From Vespula vulgaris (Eukaryota; Arthropoda; Insecta; Hymenoptera; Vespidae), in NCBI RefSeq assembly GCF_905475345.1, contig NC_066589.1:4737001-4801000 (forward strand): a stretch of DNA of 64,000 nt, read 5' to 3'. Each line of letters opens with the position of its first letter. Position 1 is the first letter of the stretch. The notes beneath the pieces are model-generated. The model did not search any database. It saw only the letters and a list, made by a program, of their open reading frames with translations, and was not told where the DNA came from. The translations under genes were made by a program, and so were the position numbers. This document shows positions 11,333 to 24,164 of the stretch, piece after piece.

Positions 11333-12837
11333 ATGTTTTGTCCTATTAAATTTCTTAAACGAGGCCGATCGTTGACAACTGCCGTTAGATGTAAACGACG
11401 AGTTGTTATTACCGGGCTAGGACTTGTATGTCCTCTCGGAGTTGGTGTACAGAATGCTTGGAAGAATCTTCTTGAATCTAAGTCTGGAATAATTAAACTG
11501 TCTGATGTAGATTATGATAAATTACCTTGTAGAGTAGGTAAGAAATTTCTATATAGTTAAATGTATTGAACATTACAAATAATAATTATATATAATTAAA
11601 AATTAAAGTTTATATCTATTGTAGCTGCTGTAATACCTAAAGGAGATCAATCACATGAATTAGATATAAAATCATACTTCTCTAAAAGTGAATTAAGAAC
11701 AATGTGTTCTGCTACAGCTTATGCACTGATATCTTCTGAAGAAGCTTTGTCTGATGCAAAATGGAAACCTGAAGAAGAAAATGATAGAAGAGATACAGGA
11801 GTAGCTGTTGGTATTGGAATGATTGATTTAGTAGATGTATGTGCAACATATGAAGCTTTGAAAAAGGGATACAGTAAAGTTAGTCCTTATTTTGTACCGC
11901 GAATTCTACCAAACATGGCGGCAGGTCATATTAGTATTAAATATGGATTTCGAGGACCTAATCATTGCGTATCAACTGCTTGTGCAACTGGAGCACATGC
12001 TATTGGTAGAATAAGCAATAACAATATTAAATTAATTAAAAATAGAGTATATGCTAATTAAAATAATATAAATAAAAATAATTTTATTGTTTAGGTGATG
12101 CATTTCGTTTTATACGTGGTGGTGAAACTAATGTTATGGTTTGTGGTGGAGCTGAAGCATGTATCAGTCCATTAGCTGTTGCAGCATTTTGTCGTCTTCG
12201 TGCACTCAGTACTTCCAGAAATGATTCTCCCTATGAAGCATCAAGACCATTTGACAGAGATAGAGATGGTTTTGTAATGGGAGAAGGGTCTGCTATATTA
12301 GTACTAGAAGAATTAAATCATGCTCTCAGTAGACAGGCTCCTATATATGCAGAAATTTTAGGATATGGACTCTCAGGAGATGCAGCACATATAACAGCAC
12401 CCAGTGAAGATGGTACTGGTGCTTTGTTAGCAATGGATAGAGCAGTAAAAGATGCTGGTATAGAAACATCAGAAATTACATATATAAATGCACATGCTAC
12501 TTCAACTCCATTGGGTGATAATATTGAATTAAAAGCTGTAGAATCTCTTATGGGAGAACATAGTAAAAATGTGTTTGTATCTAGTACAAAAGGAGCTCAT
12601 GGACATTTATTAGGTGCGGCAGGAAACTTAGAAGCTGCCTTTACGATCTTGGCTATAAAAGATGCCGTGATACCACCTACATTAAATTTACATAATTTAG
12701 ACATAGAGACAAGCTTAAATTTTGTACCTAATGTAAAGAAAAATTGGTCTGCCACTGGAAGAAGAGTAGCTCTAAAGAATGCTTTCGGTTTTGGCGGAAT
12801 AAACGCGTGTCTCTGTTTTGCAGAATATATTGCTTAA
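11333..12837 (+). CDS. OXSM: 3-oxoacyl-[acyl-carrier-protein] synthase, mitochondrial (KAS)
   Basis: Three exons (11333-11537, 11625-12005, 12095-12837) give 442 aa, close to the human 459. It is the condensing enzyme of mitochondrial type II fatty-acid synthesis: it extends acyl-ACP with malonyl-ACP, which supplies octanoyl-ACP for lipoate. The thiolase-fold Cys-His-His triad is complete: Cys188 in STACATGA, His329 in NAHATSTPLGD and His366 in KGAHGHLLGAAG, with Lys361 in SSTKG. The glycine-rich tail FGFGGINA is present. The first about 22 residues are basic with no acidic residue, typical of a mitochondrial targeting peptide, and end just before RRVVITGLGLV, where bacterial FabF begins. Two introns, both leaving one codon base upstream, rule out bacterial contamination. 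Tail-to-tail with GGNBP2. Confidence 0.96.
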
Positions 12838-12905
12838 AAACAGATCAAAAACATTAGGCATTCTACCACATTGAAAAAGCATAATATGCTGTACATGCTC
12901 GATAT

Positions 12906-12911
12906 AATAAA
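12906..12911 (+). terminator. Poly(A) signal of OXSM
   Basis: AATAAA about 70 bases after the stop codon. A second one lies at 12935-12940. Confidence 0.5.
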
Positions 12912-13668
12912 TGGACGATATTTTATACAGGAATAATAAAGTCATTGTAAATACCTTTGTACATTTGCTGTAAACAAGTTTAGAAAAAAAAAAATATTCG
13001 ATAATGAATCTAATCTTAATTATCAACTATTATAGTAACTTACATATTTTAAATAATTTTATGCAACAATACACAATATACAAATTACATGATTTAGGAT
13101 AGATTCCTTTTTATATAGAACTTATTACATTAAAATTACACAAAAAGAGATGTAAACTGGAATAATAAAATATATATTGGAATGCAACATTTATTTTATA
13201 TTAAGTTTTCAATAATCTTTAATCATGATACTACTATTGTATTAGCGGGATTACGAGTGATCATGATCACATCGCAACAAAAACAATTTCCTTGAAATTT
13301 TAACACTTCAAGAAAATAAAATACTCTCCGAGTATATCATATCGTAATTAATAAGATGTATGCCCAATATCATAACACATTTTTTTTTGTGTACCAGATT
13401 TAAATTTGTCACGTATTATGACCAAGGCGTGTTGGTATAAAATGCCTGCATTGATTCCAGTTATACAAGCATATTGCATTACGTTCGTTTTAACTTTGAG
13501 CTATAAGTATAACACAAATAACTCTGTATGTCAATTAAACATTATTTAATTTAAAGATAACTGTGAATTCAATGCATAGGCTTGGTAATTTTTGATGATA
13601 ATTATACCCTATCATAAACACATGTCTTTTATATAGCTGAATTTAGTTGTGTATAAAATAACTAAATT

Positions 13669-13670
<2 letters not shown>

Positions 13671-13729
<59 letters not shown>
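13671..13729. repeat. (AT)n microsatellite
   Basis: Uninterrupted alternating A/T of about 59 bp. Likely polymorphic. Confidence 0.97.
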
Positions 13730-13732
<3 letters not shown>

Positions 13733-13790
13733 GATTTTTTTTGATAAATTATCTTATATAATATTTCTATAATGTATGATCCAATGATAC

Positions 13791-13796
13791 TTTATT
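13791..13796 (-). terminator. Poly(A) signal of GGNBP2
   Basis: TTTATT on the plus strand (AATAAA on minus), about 145 bases past the GGNBP2 stop. Confidence 0.4.
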
Positions 13797-13938
13797 CACA
13801 TTGGAAAATGATCCTCCAATGATAACAATTATTCAAAATACATCTATAATATTCACGATTCTACTGGCAGTAAATCAATGTAAAAAAACAAAAGAGAAAG
13901 ATCATATCCTATTAAGTAACTGTACCTAGTAGGAATTT

Positions 13939-16900
13939 TTAATGAGGAATGATAAAAGGCTTATGATGGCTGCAGAGAATTGCAAAACGTTTTCTAAGCG
14001 TTTGTCGAAGTTCCTGACGTTTCTCAAGGACTTGACACATTCGAGATTTAAATTCCAAAACTTCCTCTGCAGGAATATAGCTCTCTTTTTCTTCGTCATC
14101 TGACAAGTAACAATCCTGTATACAAATAATGTTTATGAACAATCGCTTATGAATATCAATGATAATAAGTTTTTCTTTTTTTACACTGACCTCCAGCATT
14201 TGTGTGAGTGTTGGACCTCCACCTCTTTCTTTCAGCAAAGAAATACTAGAATTGGAATGAACAAGTTTATCGGATGTTCGTATATCATGACAATCACCTT
14301 CATGATTACAACAACCATCACTGCAAGCTACTTCAGAACCTTCTGGTGTACTAGGAAAAGATGGACTACTAATATTGTGTTCAGATGAATAACCACAATC
14401 CTGAGATGACTGTTCACTTGATGAACGACTTTTTCTATCAGCCATAGATAATTCAAAGCGTTTTTTCATTTCTATCCAAATCGTATATCTTTTGTTTGGT
14501 TCACCTATCCAAGCACCAACTAAATCTTTGGTCATAGGATCTTTACAATCATCGAGATTATGCCACTGTTCATCCTCAGTTTTATCAGAGAAATCCTATA
14601 TTTAATGATTAATAAACAAATGTTGTAGAATTGCGTTCGTTTTAATTAGAAACAAACTAATAAGCTTTATAAAAGCATACATTACCTTACACGAATCGCA
14701 ACTTTCAAATAATTCTTCTTCAGAAAAATGTTTTATCTCTGAATTGGTTTCTTCTATTTGACTTTGACTAATTTTTGTTTTCGATTCAGAAGTTGTTTTT
14801 TTGGAACTACTTTTTTGCGGGCTTGAAATTTTTTTAGTCGAATATGGTAATTGTGTTTGGCTTTGAGATTGTATTATACTAGGTATTTTCGCTTTTTTCA
14901 AGCAATCAGGGCATTTACATGTTGGTGGACCTTTATTTTTTGGATCTAAAACTTGTAACTGAAAAATAAATTTCTATAAAAATACAGGAGGGATATATAT
15001 AATGTATACATAATTAAATACATATTGTTATGTTGCATATACCTTATGTCGATCGATATTTTGCGTTGTCGGTTTTACTTCCATACAAACACAACATGTT
15101 TCACTACTTCCACTTCTCCTTTCATTCGAACACTAAAAATTGATACGTAATTATATAATAAAATTAATAATATATAAAAAGAAGCAAATAATGATAATTA
15201 TATAATGTCATACATGACATGAATTTTCTTTTTCTTCTGTTTCATAACGACGTTCCTTCTTCTTCTTTCGTTTTAATCTCAGTTTTTCTCGTCGTTGTTG
15301 TTTAGCTATCTCTTCCCTTGTTAATTCCTCATACAAAAGTTCTAATTGTGAAATTCCCTGTTTCACTTCGACTGCCATCTAAAAGAAAAATAAATTTGTG
15401 TCAAATAACAAATAATAATAAAAAAAGTAGGGAAAAAAAAACACACCTGAAAATTTCTGGATAATGCATCAACTGCAACTGCAGCTAATACTTTGTAAAC
15501 TGTTTCTTCCTCTCTTAATCGCCGATGGACTTTATGTAAGCGTTCTGCGACACATATACCAAGACAAGTGAGTACCTCTTCTTGAGCAATTTCTAAGGTT
15601 TTTGCGTGTCTTTCTCTGAGATATAAATAAATCATTATTTGATATTAAATAATGAAATTTCTTATGTTATATTAAAAAGATATTATTAAAGTTATAGAAT
15701 TATACCTTCCCATAAGTTCTGGTTGAGCACGACCTATAAGTGTACTGATATAATCTGTACTAGTTGGTAAATGAACATGACGATCTGGTATACATCGTTT
15801 AATACCGGAATATAAAGCAGCTACGTAACCCGTTTCTTTCGCAGGTTCATGTTCTGTTGTTAAAATAGATGATGCCAAGAGAACTTTTGTTCGACATTCG
15901 GCACAAAATCTAAAATATTAATCAATATTAAGATCGTATTTAATAAATATACCCGTTTACATGTACGTACCTGTGTTTACGTAAATAGGTATCTAATGTG
16001 GCATCTAGAGTATCAGTTTCAATCAAAGCAAGTTCCTGTCTACATGGTAATTCCATGCAATCCCAAACTTCTTTCCATGCACTTGGAGGAGGTCTCATGC
16101 GTTGTATTTCCAAAGAATGTAACACACACCTTCGTGATTTTTTATTTCTTGGTTGTTTCTCTACTAAATTATTCAATCTAGCACTGAAATATTTTAAAAA
16201 AGGTACTTGTTATATATATTTATGTACACGTATTACACGCACACACGCACACATATAATAACAATATTTATATTTTTAAAACAAAATGACTATATTACCT
16301 GTGTCCTTGTAACATAGTACAAAGTAATTGAGGTGATTCCAAAATATCATCACTTATTGATAATAAACCATCTGGAGTAATAATCAATGGATCTAGTGCA
16401 GGATGTCCTGATTTCATTAGATCATCGAATAATCTTTCAACACTACACAGAAATAGTATTGTAGATATAGATATTACATAATATTATATTATAGTAATTA
16501 AAGTTTCAATACATATGTTACCTTCTTCTACAACCAACGCATGGTACAGCTTGTCCTAAAATAGTTAGCATATCTTTACAGGTAACTTCGAAAGATGCTT
16601 TAATTTCTTCCTTTGTAAGCATATCCAATTTTCTAGTGAATTCATCCAGCTGTTTTCCACGGACAAGTGGACTAGTACAGATTGCTCCTAAGCCATTTAC
16701 ATCCATGATCATCTATTGGAATGAATAATTTTATGTTGATACAAATTTAGATCATAAAATTACAAAGAGGAAATATTTTTATAATTATACGATTATAGAT
16801 ATATAATTGTATCTATTAAAAAGAAATTATACCAAAAAAATTTTAACAAATTTCATTTGGAATAAGACATAATTATCTCATATAATTTTGCTAAATAAAT

Positions 16901-17577
16901 TATTAACGCACTAGATATTCTTAAAATAATTAACATTTAAATCAATTTCATTACATATAACATGAAATACATTAACAATAGGTTTATTATATTTTTTTGA
17001 TCATTATCTTTTTCTTTTTTAATGAAATTCATGCTTTTCTTTTACTTTTGACTTGTTAAATTTTTGAAGTGATGAAAAGAATAGTAATCTAATAATCTAT
17101 AGTTATCAAATATATATAACTTCTCCTTCATTACATATATGCATCATTTTTAAAAATGTAAAACAAAAGCAAATCAAGCAAATTCGAATTAACATAAATG
17201 CGTAATATCATTTGGAGTAGAATTCATACAATTAGAAAGTCTGAAATAGTAGTAAAACATCTGATAAATTAATATAACAATATAAAAGTAAAACAAATTG
17301 TATGTTAAAAGTTGTATAAGACACTTAATCATTTGTATATCGAATATGCACTCCTCGGCTAATGTTTAGGTTAAGTCACACGTATAGAATCGTCAATGCC
17401 ATTACGTAAGTTTCCTAAGGATTTCTATTTTCAGAATTTCATAATCGAAGCTGTAAAGAAATAAATGTTAAAGTAAAATATTCTCACCGTTAGATTTTCA
17501 TCAACGATCAACGGCATTTGTCTTCGCGTCAGATCGACCGGGTCATCGTCCCGCCAAACATTCACCAATTTTGCCAT
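13939..17577 (-). CDS. GGNBP2: Gametogenetin-binding protein 2 homolog
   Basis: Eleven exons on the minus strand: 17577-17488, 16712-16522, 16442-16299, 16183-15971, 15909-15706, 15615-15447, 15378-15214, 15132-15043, 14958-14686, 14595-14191 and 14115-13939. Together they give a continuous 706-aa frame (human about 697). Recognised from the order of conserved blocks: MAKLVNVWRDD start, QAVPCVGCRRSVERLF (Cys88/Cys91), LHSLEIQ, TYLRKHRFCAEC (Cys215/Cys218), KETGYVAALYSGI, GRERHAKTLEIAQEEVLTC, a basic KRKKKKERR run, a Ser-rich CGYSSEHN segment followed by EGSEVACSDGCCNHEG, and the C-terminal LSDDEE block. In vertebrates it binds gametogenetin and is needed for spermatogenesis and placenta. The role in insects is not inferable here. 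The second half is a low-complexity Ser/Lys/Gln spacer. Several exons are under 220 bp, so it is easy to miss by simple frame calling. Confidence 0.93.
16713..17487 (-). other. GGNBP2: GGNBP2 first intron
   Basis: 775 bp of AT-rich intron between LIVDENLT and MIMDVNG. No other feature is seen. Confidence 0.7.
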
Positions 17578-19210
17578 TATCTCTTTAGATTGTATTTTTT
17601 TATTCTTAATTATCCTTAATTGTTGAAGTCGATACTCTTTGTCTATGTACGGTTATACGAGACTTCAAAACCAAGATAATTTTACAACACGTTGAATACG
17701 AAAACAAGTAGAAGATGTCACACGTCTGCCATTTGCAACGAATAGTCTTTCACTTCCGTCCTGCGTGCATTGTCCCGTTTGCTTCTCTATACGCGTCATT
17801 CTAGAGTTCCTCCGATCATATCGTGCCACAACGTAATTTCCACAACTTTTTTGATATTTACATTTATCCATAGTTTTTATATACATATATACATATTTAT
17901 ATATGTATTTATCAAGTATCTATTTATGAAATTTTTTTTACTCTTCCTTAACGATAAATTTATACATTTATTTTCTATATTTCCTCTTTTTTATCCGATA
18001 TTACATAATTGTATATTTGATTAACGGAAAGACTTATTTAAATTTTTAGATCCTATTCACATTTTATTTCATTTTAACGATTTTATAATGGCGCGAGTTA
18101 TGTAATGAACGTGAGATGGTAGATCTATGTGGAATTGATAACTGTTTCTCTTACTAATAATTTATATCAAAAACATTACATCATTTATAATTACGATATT
18201 TGGTTCATAAAATTAAAGAAATATTATATTAGAGTATAAGATAATTTAGAAAATATTCGATGATATATATTATATTACATTACCATGATAAGATTATTTG
18301 AGGAATGTTATATTATATTGTTTGTTGATTTGATTTTCCCGCCATTCAATTGAGTGTCATCTGATTAGTGCGTTTGAAAATATATTCGAATTTACTGTTC
18401 TTAATGGCCTTTGTATTTCAAGGCTATTATTTATACCAATTTTAAACTTTATTCTCAAGAGCTTCACTGTTGAGAAATGCTATTTAATAACTAATTGATG
18501 AAAAATATACTAATTAATGTTAAACCTAACAGTTTCTCTATTTGTTACTTTTTCTTTTTATTGTGATGATAGATTTGAATTTTTAATAGTATTCGAATAT
18601 GGCATTTAATTATTGAGGCTGTTCATTAACCTTGGTTTTATAATGGTTTACGTCAACAATAAATACAGGTATAGTTTTTAAATAATTTTGATGAACAAGT
18701 TTTCATTTTAAAGATGAAAGTTTAAGCGAAAACACGATTTTTTTGAACTTTTGAAAAAGCTTTATTTTCTTTATAAAAACATGATGTTTTTACGAGAATA
18801 ATTTTTCTTGCTTTTATATGTATTATTATTCGTCCTGTATACAAAAATTGTTGTCACACATTAACTGAATTGTCAGGTTATGTTTGAGAGGGCTATAACC
18901 TACACAGTTTATACATCGATATAATAGACGATAGTGGGGCTATGTTTTCTTGTTGCGCTTGTAGTTCATATTTTGTCCATAGTTGTCGTTGAAGTCGTAT
19001 GGATTAAGAGGTAGTGAACAATCTTAACGATATGATTATTAATGATTTTATTTGAAATATATCATGAATCATTGAGTCGTTCGTCTTATGTTTAGAAAAA
19101 AATTAAAAAAGGATCGTGAAGGCCATGAAATCTAACGAGATAATACAAAGTTGCAATGGTGGACGTTTTAGTTTAGAAGAGATGAAGACGGGCCAAGCTG
19201 AATCTGGGAG
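17578..19210. other. Divergent spacer GGNBP2 / FBXO39-like
   Basis: Contains the 5' leaders of both genes, a partial copy of the 8.4-kb repeat (18631-18805), and a stretch at about 18957-18983 that nearly matches one at about 10853-10880 (GTAGTTYATATTTTGTCCATA). Two short upstream ORFs lie before the F-box start (ATG at 19155 and 19182). Confidence 0.55.
18631..18805. mobile_element. Partial copy of the 8.4-kb foldback repeat
   Basis: Shares CTTGGTTTTATAATGGTTTA, then CAACAAT, ATTTTGATGAA, CATTTTAAAGATGAAAG and TGATGTTT-TACGAGAATAATTT in the same order as the left arm at 8417-8590. No opposing right arm is found, so it is a one-armed or truncated copy. Confidence 0.6.
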
Positions 19211-21106
19211 ATGTGGGATCAGCTGCCGGAGCTGATATTAATACAAATATTTAGTCATCTCGATCGTGGGGATCGTGCCAGTGTTTCTCAAGTTTGTCGA
19301 TCATGGAATTTAGCGCTCTCTTCGCCTGTTCTATGGCGTTCGGTCACAGTCCTCATTGATCGTGATCTTAGAGGGAATTTTCCTTTGGCGGGAGAATTGG
19401 CTGTACGTACGATGATTCTACATTTCTATTTTCTTTATATGTAAAAATTTATTAATCATTTCAAATGAAACTTATATGTATAGTGTTCTTTTTTATCGAC
19501 ATTTAACTTTACCGACAATTTTTTCTTTATTTACCGACCGGTAACGTCGATCAAAAGCGGCATATTTGAAATAATTATTGCAACTTCTTTTCGATTTTAT
19601 AGGTTAAATATGGACAACACATGAGAAGTTTAGAACTTGCCTGGTCAAGATCATATATTTTACCACGAGAAACACGAGCTGCTCGTAACATTCAGGCAGA
19701 AGCAGGCGCAGACTTTCTTGCGGTTGTACGAGCCAAGAATGTACAATTAAAAGAACTTATATTAACTAATTGGGTTTTCAGTTATAAATGGGGAGATAGA
19801 GGCAAACTTTTATATGCTTTAGCAAATTTTCTGGGGTAATTTAATAGAGTTTCTGTAATATTTTTAATTGATTGAAATTAAGAAAAGAGTATCTTTCTTT
19901 AGGTGCCAGTATAATCTTGAAACTTTGAGTTTACTAAATGCTAATTTTGGTGTAAGCGATGTTTTGCGTCTGTTAGGAACTGCTGCAAGAGGATGCAGTG
20001 AGAAATTAGCATCTTTGGATCTTCGTGGTGCATTTAGACAATGGCAAACTCCTCATAGTAATCCTAGGTATTAAAATGCATATCTATAAAATATATCTGC
20101 ATACTTATACATAGAATTATTATGTTTTACTTTTATATTTTAGATATTTACGACTATTAGGTCGTCTTCATGCATTAACTGTATTGAAATTGGATTATCC
20201 AGCAATATCAGATCATACTTTGAATGCTTTGGCCAATGGAGCTCCAAAAGTTCTTAAAACTTTGCACATATCCATCCGTGATTCTGATTCTCGACAACAT
20301 ACCGTTACTGATAGTTCTTGGAATAATCTAGCACGTGCCTGTCCAAACTTAACAGTTGCTTATACAATAGGTATATTTTATAAGATAAAACGAATGTTTT
20401 TATATGTATTTATCTTTTAGTTATTACTTCTAGATAACATGCATCTATTATTTAATGTTTATATATGTATATGGTATTTAGTTTTTCAAGATTGATTTTC
20501 AGTAAATATTTCACATTATGAGGACATGTGCTACCTGTTGCTTCCTAGTGTTCCACTTGCTAAGTTTCAATTATTCAGTGGATATGTTTGGGACCAAAGT
20601 AGATCTCGTAATTTTCGAGGCACCGTTGGATTGCTCATTTCTCACTATACAAACACCTTAGGTATCGCATTATGAAAGTAATTAAATAATTAAATTAAAA
20701 AAAAAAATTAAATTGCTTCTTTTCAGCTGAAGTAATGTTGCAACTTAAGAACAATCGAGAGTTATTAGATGATCTACTTGTTTCTATGCTCGTTCAGTGT
20801 AAAAATTTAACTAGATTGCAATATGATGGAATTATGAGGAGTCTTGATACTTTACGTGATATTTGTCATTTACAAGTGGAACGCAAAACCTGTAAATACA
20901 ATCTTTGTCATTGATTTACGTAAAGTTATCAACTAAGACGTTATTTTATTACAGACTTTCGTACGATTCACATAAAGCCACGTATCGTTAATCTCAGGAA
21001 TCGTGCGATATTGGACGATGTAAACTATCAATACGTTCATAAAATGCTCGAGCAAGAAGTTGACTTTCGTATAGAAGATCCAGCTTCTTTTTTTGTGTAT
21101 TATTAA
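19211..21106 (+). CDS. F-box only protein 39-like, ubiquitin ligase substrate receptor
   Basis: Seven exons (19211-19402, 19603-19835, 19903-20067, 20144-20370, 20503-20661, 20727-20891, 20955-21106), 430 aa, near the 442 of human FBXO39. The F-box is at residues about 3-45 (QLPELILIQIFSHLDRGDRA, then VCRSWNLALSSPVLW) and would bind Skp1 in an SCF E3 ligase. The remainder is a leucine-rich-repeat-like array (LETLSLLNANFG, KLDYPAISDHTLNAL, LKTLHISIRD) that should pick the substrate. Late blocks NNRELLDDLLVSMLVQCKNL and the SDHTLNAL region fit FBXO39 better than FBXO33. The ATG at 19211 has GAGATG context. Two short overlapping upstream frames could dampen translation. Poly(A) signal at 21182. 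Confidence 0.85.
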
Positions 21107-21767
21107 TCACACGTCGAGTGTTGTCTCTGTAACGATCCCCGATCTATTTATCCACATCTCTCTCGATTTCTAACGTCAGAAAATAAAGTACAGCCAAATA
21201 TCATCTCAATTTAGGTAATTTGATAATTCTTTATTTTTATAAATATTCGTTTATTGTGCATGTATCTAATTTTTTTACGTTACTTATCTTATTTTAATGA
21301 TAAAGAGGGTTGCCTAAAAAAGAGTTTAATACAATTTATATAAAGATCATTTTTATATTCAATATAAAATTTATATAATTCTTCTTTTTTTTTTGTTTAA
21401 ATTTATACAAATTTATGAAGAAATTGCACCTTGCTTACCTTTTTGGTGTTATTGTTTTACCTTTGAGTATGATCAATATTTTAGTTTAATTAGTACAAAC
21501 CAATACATACATACATATATACATATACATACATACATACATACATATATATATATTTTTATATTTATATTTCCATTGCATACAAAACATGAAAAAATTT
21601 TATATTAATGGACGTTGTTCGATCGTTCGATTCCACCTGGGAAGAACTTTTATATTATCATATCAAAATTAATCTTACAAGTGTAAATGTAGATATAAAA
21701 ATCGATAGACATGGAAGTGTAAGTCGAAGAGTCCGATTTTCTTATATCACAACAAGAGTATAATTTT
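21107..21767. other. Convergent spacer before the zinc-finger array
   Basis: 3' flanks of the F-box gene and of the first zinc-finger exon. Includes an ATAC/TATA microsatellite at about 21501-21560. No coding exon is seen. Confidence 0.6.
21182..21187 (+). terminator. Poly(A) signal of the FBXO39-like gene
   Basis: AATAAA about 75 bases after the stop. Confidence 0.5.
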
Positions 21768-22794
21768 TTATCGACACGATTTCATATGAGTATTCAAAAC
21801 CGTTCTAGTAACAAAACCTTTACCACATTGAGAACACACGTAGGGCCTCTCACCCGTGTGATATCTTTTATGAACGACAAGTGTGGATCTTTGTGTAAAT
21901 GCTTTGCCACACTGATCACACGAATATTTTCTTTCTCCCGTGTGTGTGACATTGTGAGTCCTTAAAAGAGTTTCACAAGCGAAACACTTGCCGCAAATTT
22001 CACAAGTGTATGGTTTCTCACCTGTGTGCGATCTGTTATGAATTTCGAGACCTTTTGCTGTTTTTAATTCCTTGCCGCACAGAGCACAAAGATATCGACG
22101 TCTCTCGTAATTCGACGAATCACCGTGGGCTTTCACTTTGTGCTGTTTTAATACAGATTTGTATTTGTAAATTTTTCCACAAATATCACATTTGTGTTCC
22201 GAACTTTGACGCTCCGATTGTAAGAGTTTGTCGTCCGTCATCACATTGCTAGGATCATAATGGTACAAACGATTGTGTTCTTTTAAACTGGAAGAACGAT
22301 AACAATAAACGATAAAAATTGGTACTTGCTCTCGAATTTAAAAGAATTAACAGATACGTGTTAAACATTTTTTATCAAAGAAATAAATTTGATACCTGTA
22401 AACGTCGTTAAATGTTCCACCGCATGCGTTACACTGATGATACTCCATAAAATTGTGCATAGTCGTATGAGCGGTGAGTGCAACTTTCTCGGTAAATATT
22501 TCGCTACATATCTCACAGGTAAACTTATCTTCTCGATGATGACGCTTTTTATGTCTTTCCACGTCGCTCGTATCAACCCCCATAAAGGTACATTGCGTAC
22601 ATGGCACGGTTTTTGGCGTGTGACATTTTTTTACATGAGCATTTAGCATGAATTGTTGAGGATAGTTTTTCCCACAGATCATACATTTGAATGGCCGATG
22701 AATCCCATGAACGATCCTTAGATGAGCTACCAATCTTGTTACGAAGTGGAATTTTTGTTCGCAGAACTCGCAGGCTTTCTCGTTCGTCTCGTAT
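21768..22794 (-). CDS. C2H2 zinc-finger protein, 10 fingers (array member 1)
   Basis: Two exons, 22794-22396 and 22287-21768, 306 residues counted from the split first codon. The intron falls inside finger 5 and restores CNACGGTFNDVYSLKEH. Ten fingers lie at about residues 9-30, 39-60, 68-89, 95-115, 122-143, 168-189, 200-220, 228-248, 256-276 and 284-305. The last ends His-x3-Cys (CSQCGKGFVTRTVLNTHMKSC), a C2HC finger. The linkers between the last four fingers are TGEKP/TGERK/TGERP. The 3' splice site (TTTTTACAG|A) is only 8 codons before finger 1 and no ATG occurs before finger 2, so translation must begin in an upstream exon, unless an in-frame ATG at 22811 in the intron is used by retention. 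It is the only array member with an intron within the fingers. Confidence 0.82.
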
Positions 22795-23182
22795 CTGTAA
22801 AAATGCGACATTAGCTATTTAGACGATGGGATCTTTGAATTTCTACTGTATCATCTTCAACATTTAATTACCACATATTATCTTACCCTAATCTGATCGT
22901 ATGCTAATTAGGATTTAAAGGTGGAAAGAAATAGAACTTACAATATTTGTATTATAATCGCAAAGTTCGATTATAATCGAATTCTTTCGATCGGTACGTA
23001 AATACTTACATTTACAGTGCATTAGACGTTGTCTCACTTATCAATCGGTCGATCGATTATGGAAAGGAACATATCTATTTAATTTGTACAAGACGTTAGA
23101 TCGAAGGAAATATTTAATACTGATATAAATAAAGAGTACATACAATCGTTTCTAATATATAAAAATATTATGTGAATTGTTC

Positions 23183-24164
23183 CTATTTAGATGATATAAT
23201 ATTCTTTTTAGAAATCGACGAGTTCAATTCTAAATGGTTGTCTTCCTTTGCAAGGGTTTTTTTAGCATCGGCGAAGATCTTGTTATGTATTTTACGATGA
23301 TTCTTAAGGAATGTACCGGAAATGAAACTCTTATCACAATCAGGACATTTAAATGGTCTTTCTCCCGAATGATAACGAAGATGCATAACCAGAGATGTCC
23401 TTTGCGTAAAACGTCTACCGCATTCGGAACAAATGTGCGGTTTCTCTCCAGTGTGAATTCGCAAATGAATTTTTAAATTCTCTTTACTACTAAATTTCTT
23501 AGCACATACTTCACAAGTCGCTATTTTTTCACCAGTATGCACACGCCTGTGAATCGCTAATCTCTTGTGCGAGGATAAAGCTTTACCACACAAATCACAA
23601 AGATACTTCGTTGTGATCAACTTAGAAGTTTTATCTTTTAATAAATTCTGATCAGTCAAGTTGATTCTGCCAATGAGTTTGTTCTTTGCTGGACTTGGAA
23701 CATTCGTGTTACAAGACAAATTCGTATGTTGAATTCTCAAATGCCTAGTTAAGTTTTTCTTATACGAATACATTTTTTTGCAATATTCACATTGATAAAA
23801 TTTGTCTTTGACGTGTACGTTAAAATGTTCTTCATAGTCTGCCCTATCAAAAAATCCTTTCTGACACTTTTCGCACTTGTAAACGTAATCCTTTCTATGT
23901 CTGCGAAGATGAGATTCCAAGTTTGATTTTTGATTGGAAACGTAATCACAAAGATCGCAAGCGAATTTTTTTTGACCGGTGTGGATCAATTTGTGACGTT
24001 TTATGTTCATTGGACTACGAAAGGCTTTCCCACATTCGTCGCAATTGAATGCTCGTTCAATACCATGGAGATTCTTCAAGTGTTCGACTAATTTCATCAT
24101 ATGACGGAAACGAGCACGGCACTTGATACACTCGTGTACACCTCGTGACTTCTTCCTCTGTTGC
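23183..24164 (-). CDS. C2H2 zinc-finger protein, 9 fingers (array member 2)
   Basis: Single exon after the acceptor TTGTTTCAG|G, 327 residues. Nine fingers in two blocks: five at about 13-146, then a 40-residue Asn/Lys/Thr-rich linker, then four at about 190-294 with TGEKI, TGEKP and SGERP linkers. A Lys/Ser-rich tail of about 33 residues ends the protein. The first Met lies inside finger 1 (RHMMKLVEH), so the start must come from another exon. Like member 1 it is in the classical-linker group rather than the HPG-tail group. Confidence 0.82.

Larger units (their letters stand above)
12838..13938. other. Convergent 3' spacer OXSM / GGNBP2
   Basis: AT-rich untranslated and intergenic DNA between two gene tails. 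It contains the long (AT)n tract and poly(A) signals for both strands. No coding frame is recognised. Confidence 0.7.

Noticed and set aside
11333..12837. Bacterial FabF contamination
   Set aside because: Two GT-AG introns and a basic mitochondrial leader show it is a nuclear OXSM.
19211..21106. FBXO33 as identity
   Set aside because: Length and late blocks (NNRELLDDLL, ISDHTLNAL) fit FBXO39 better.
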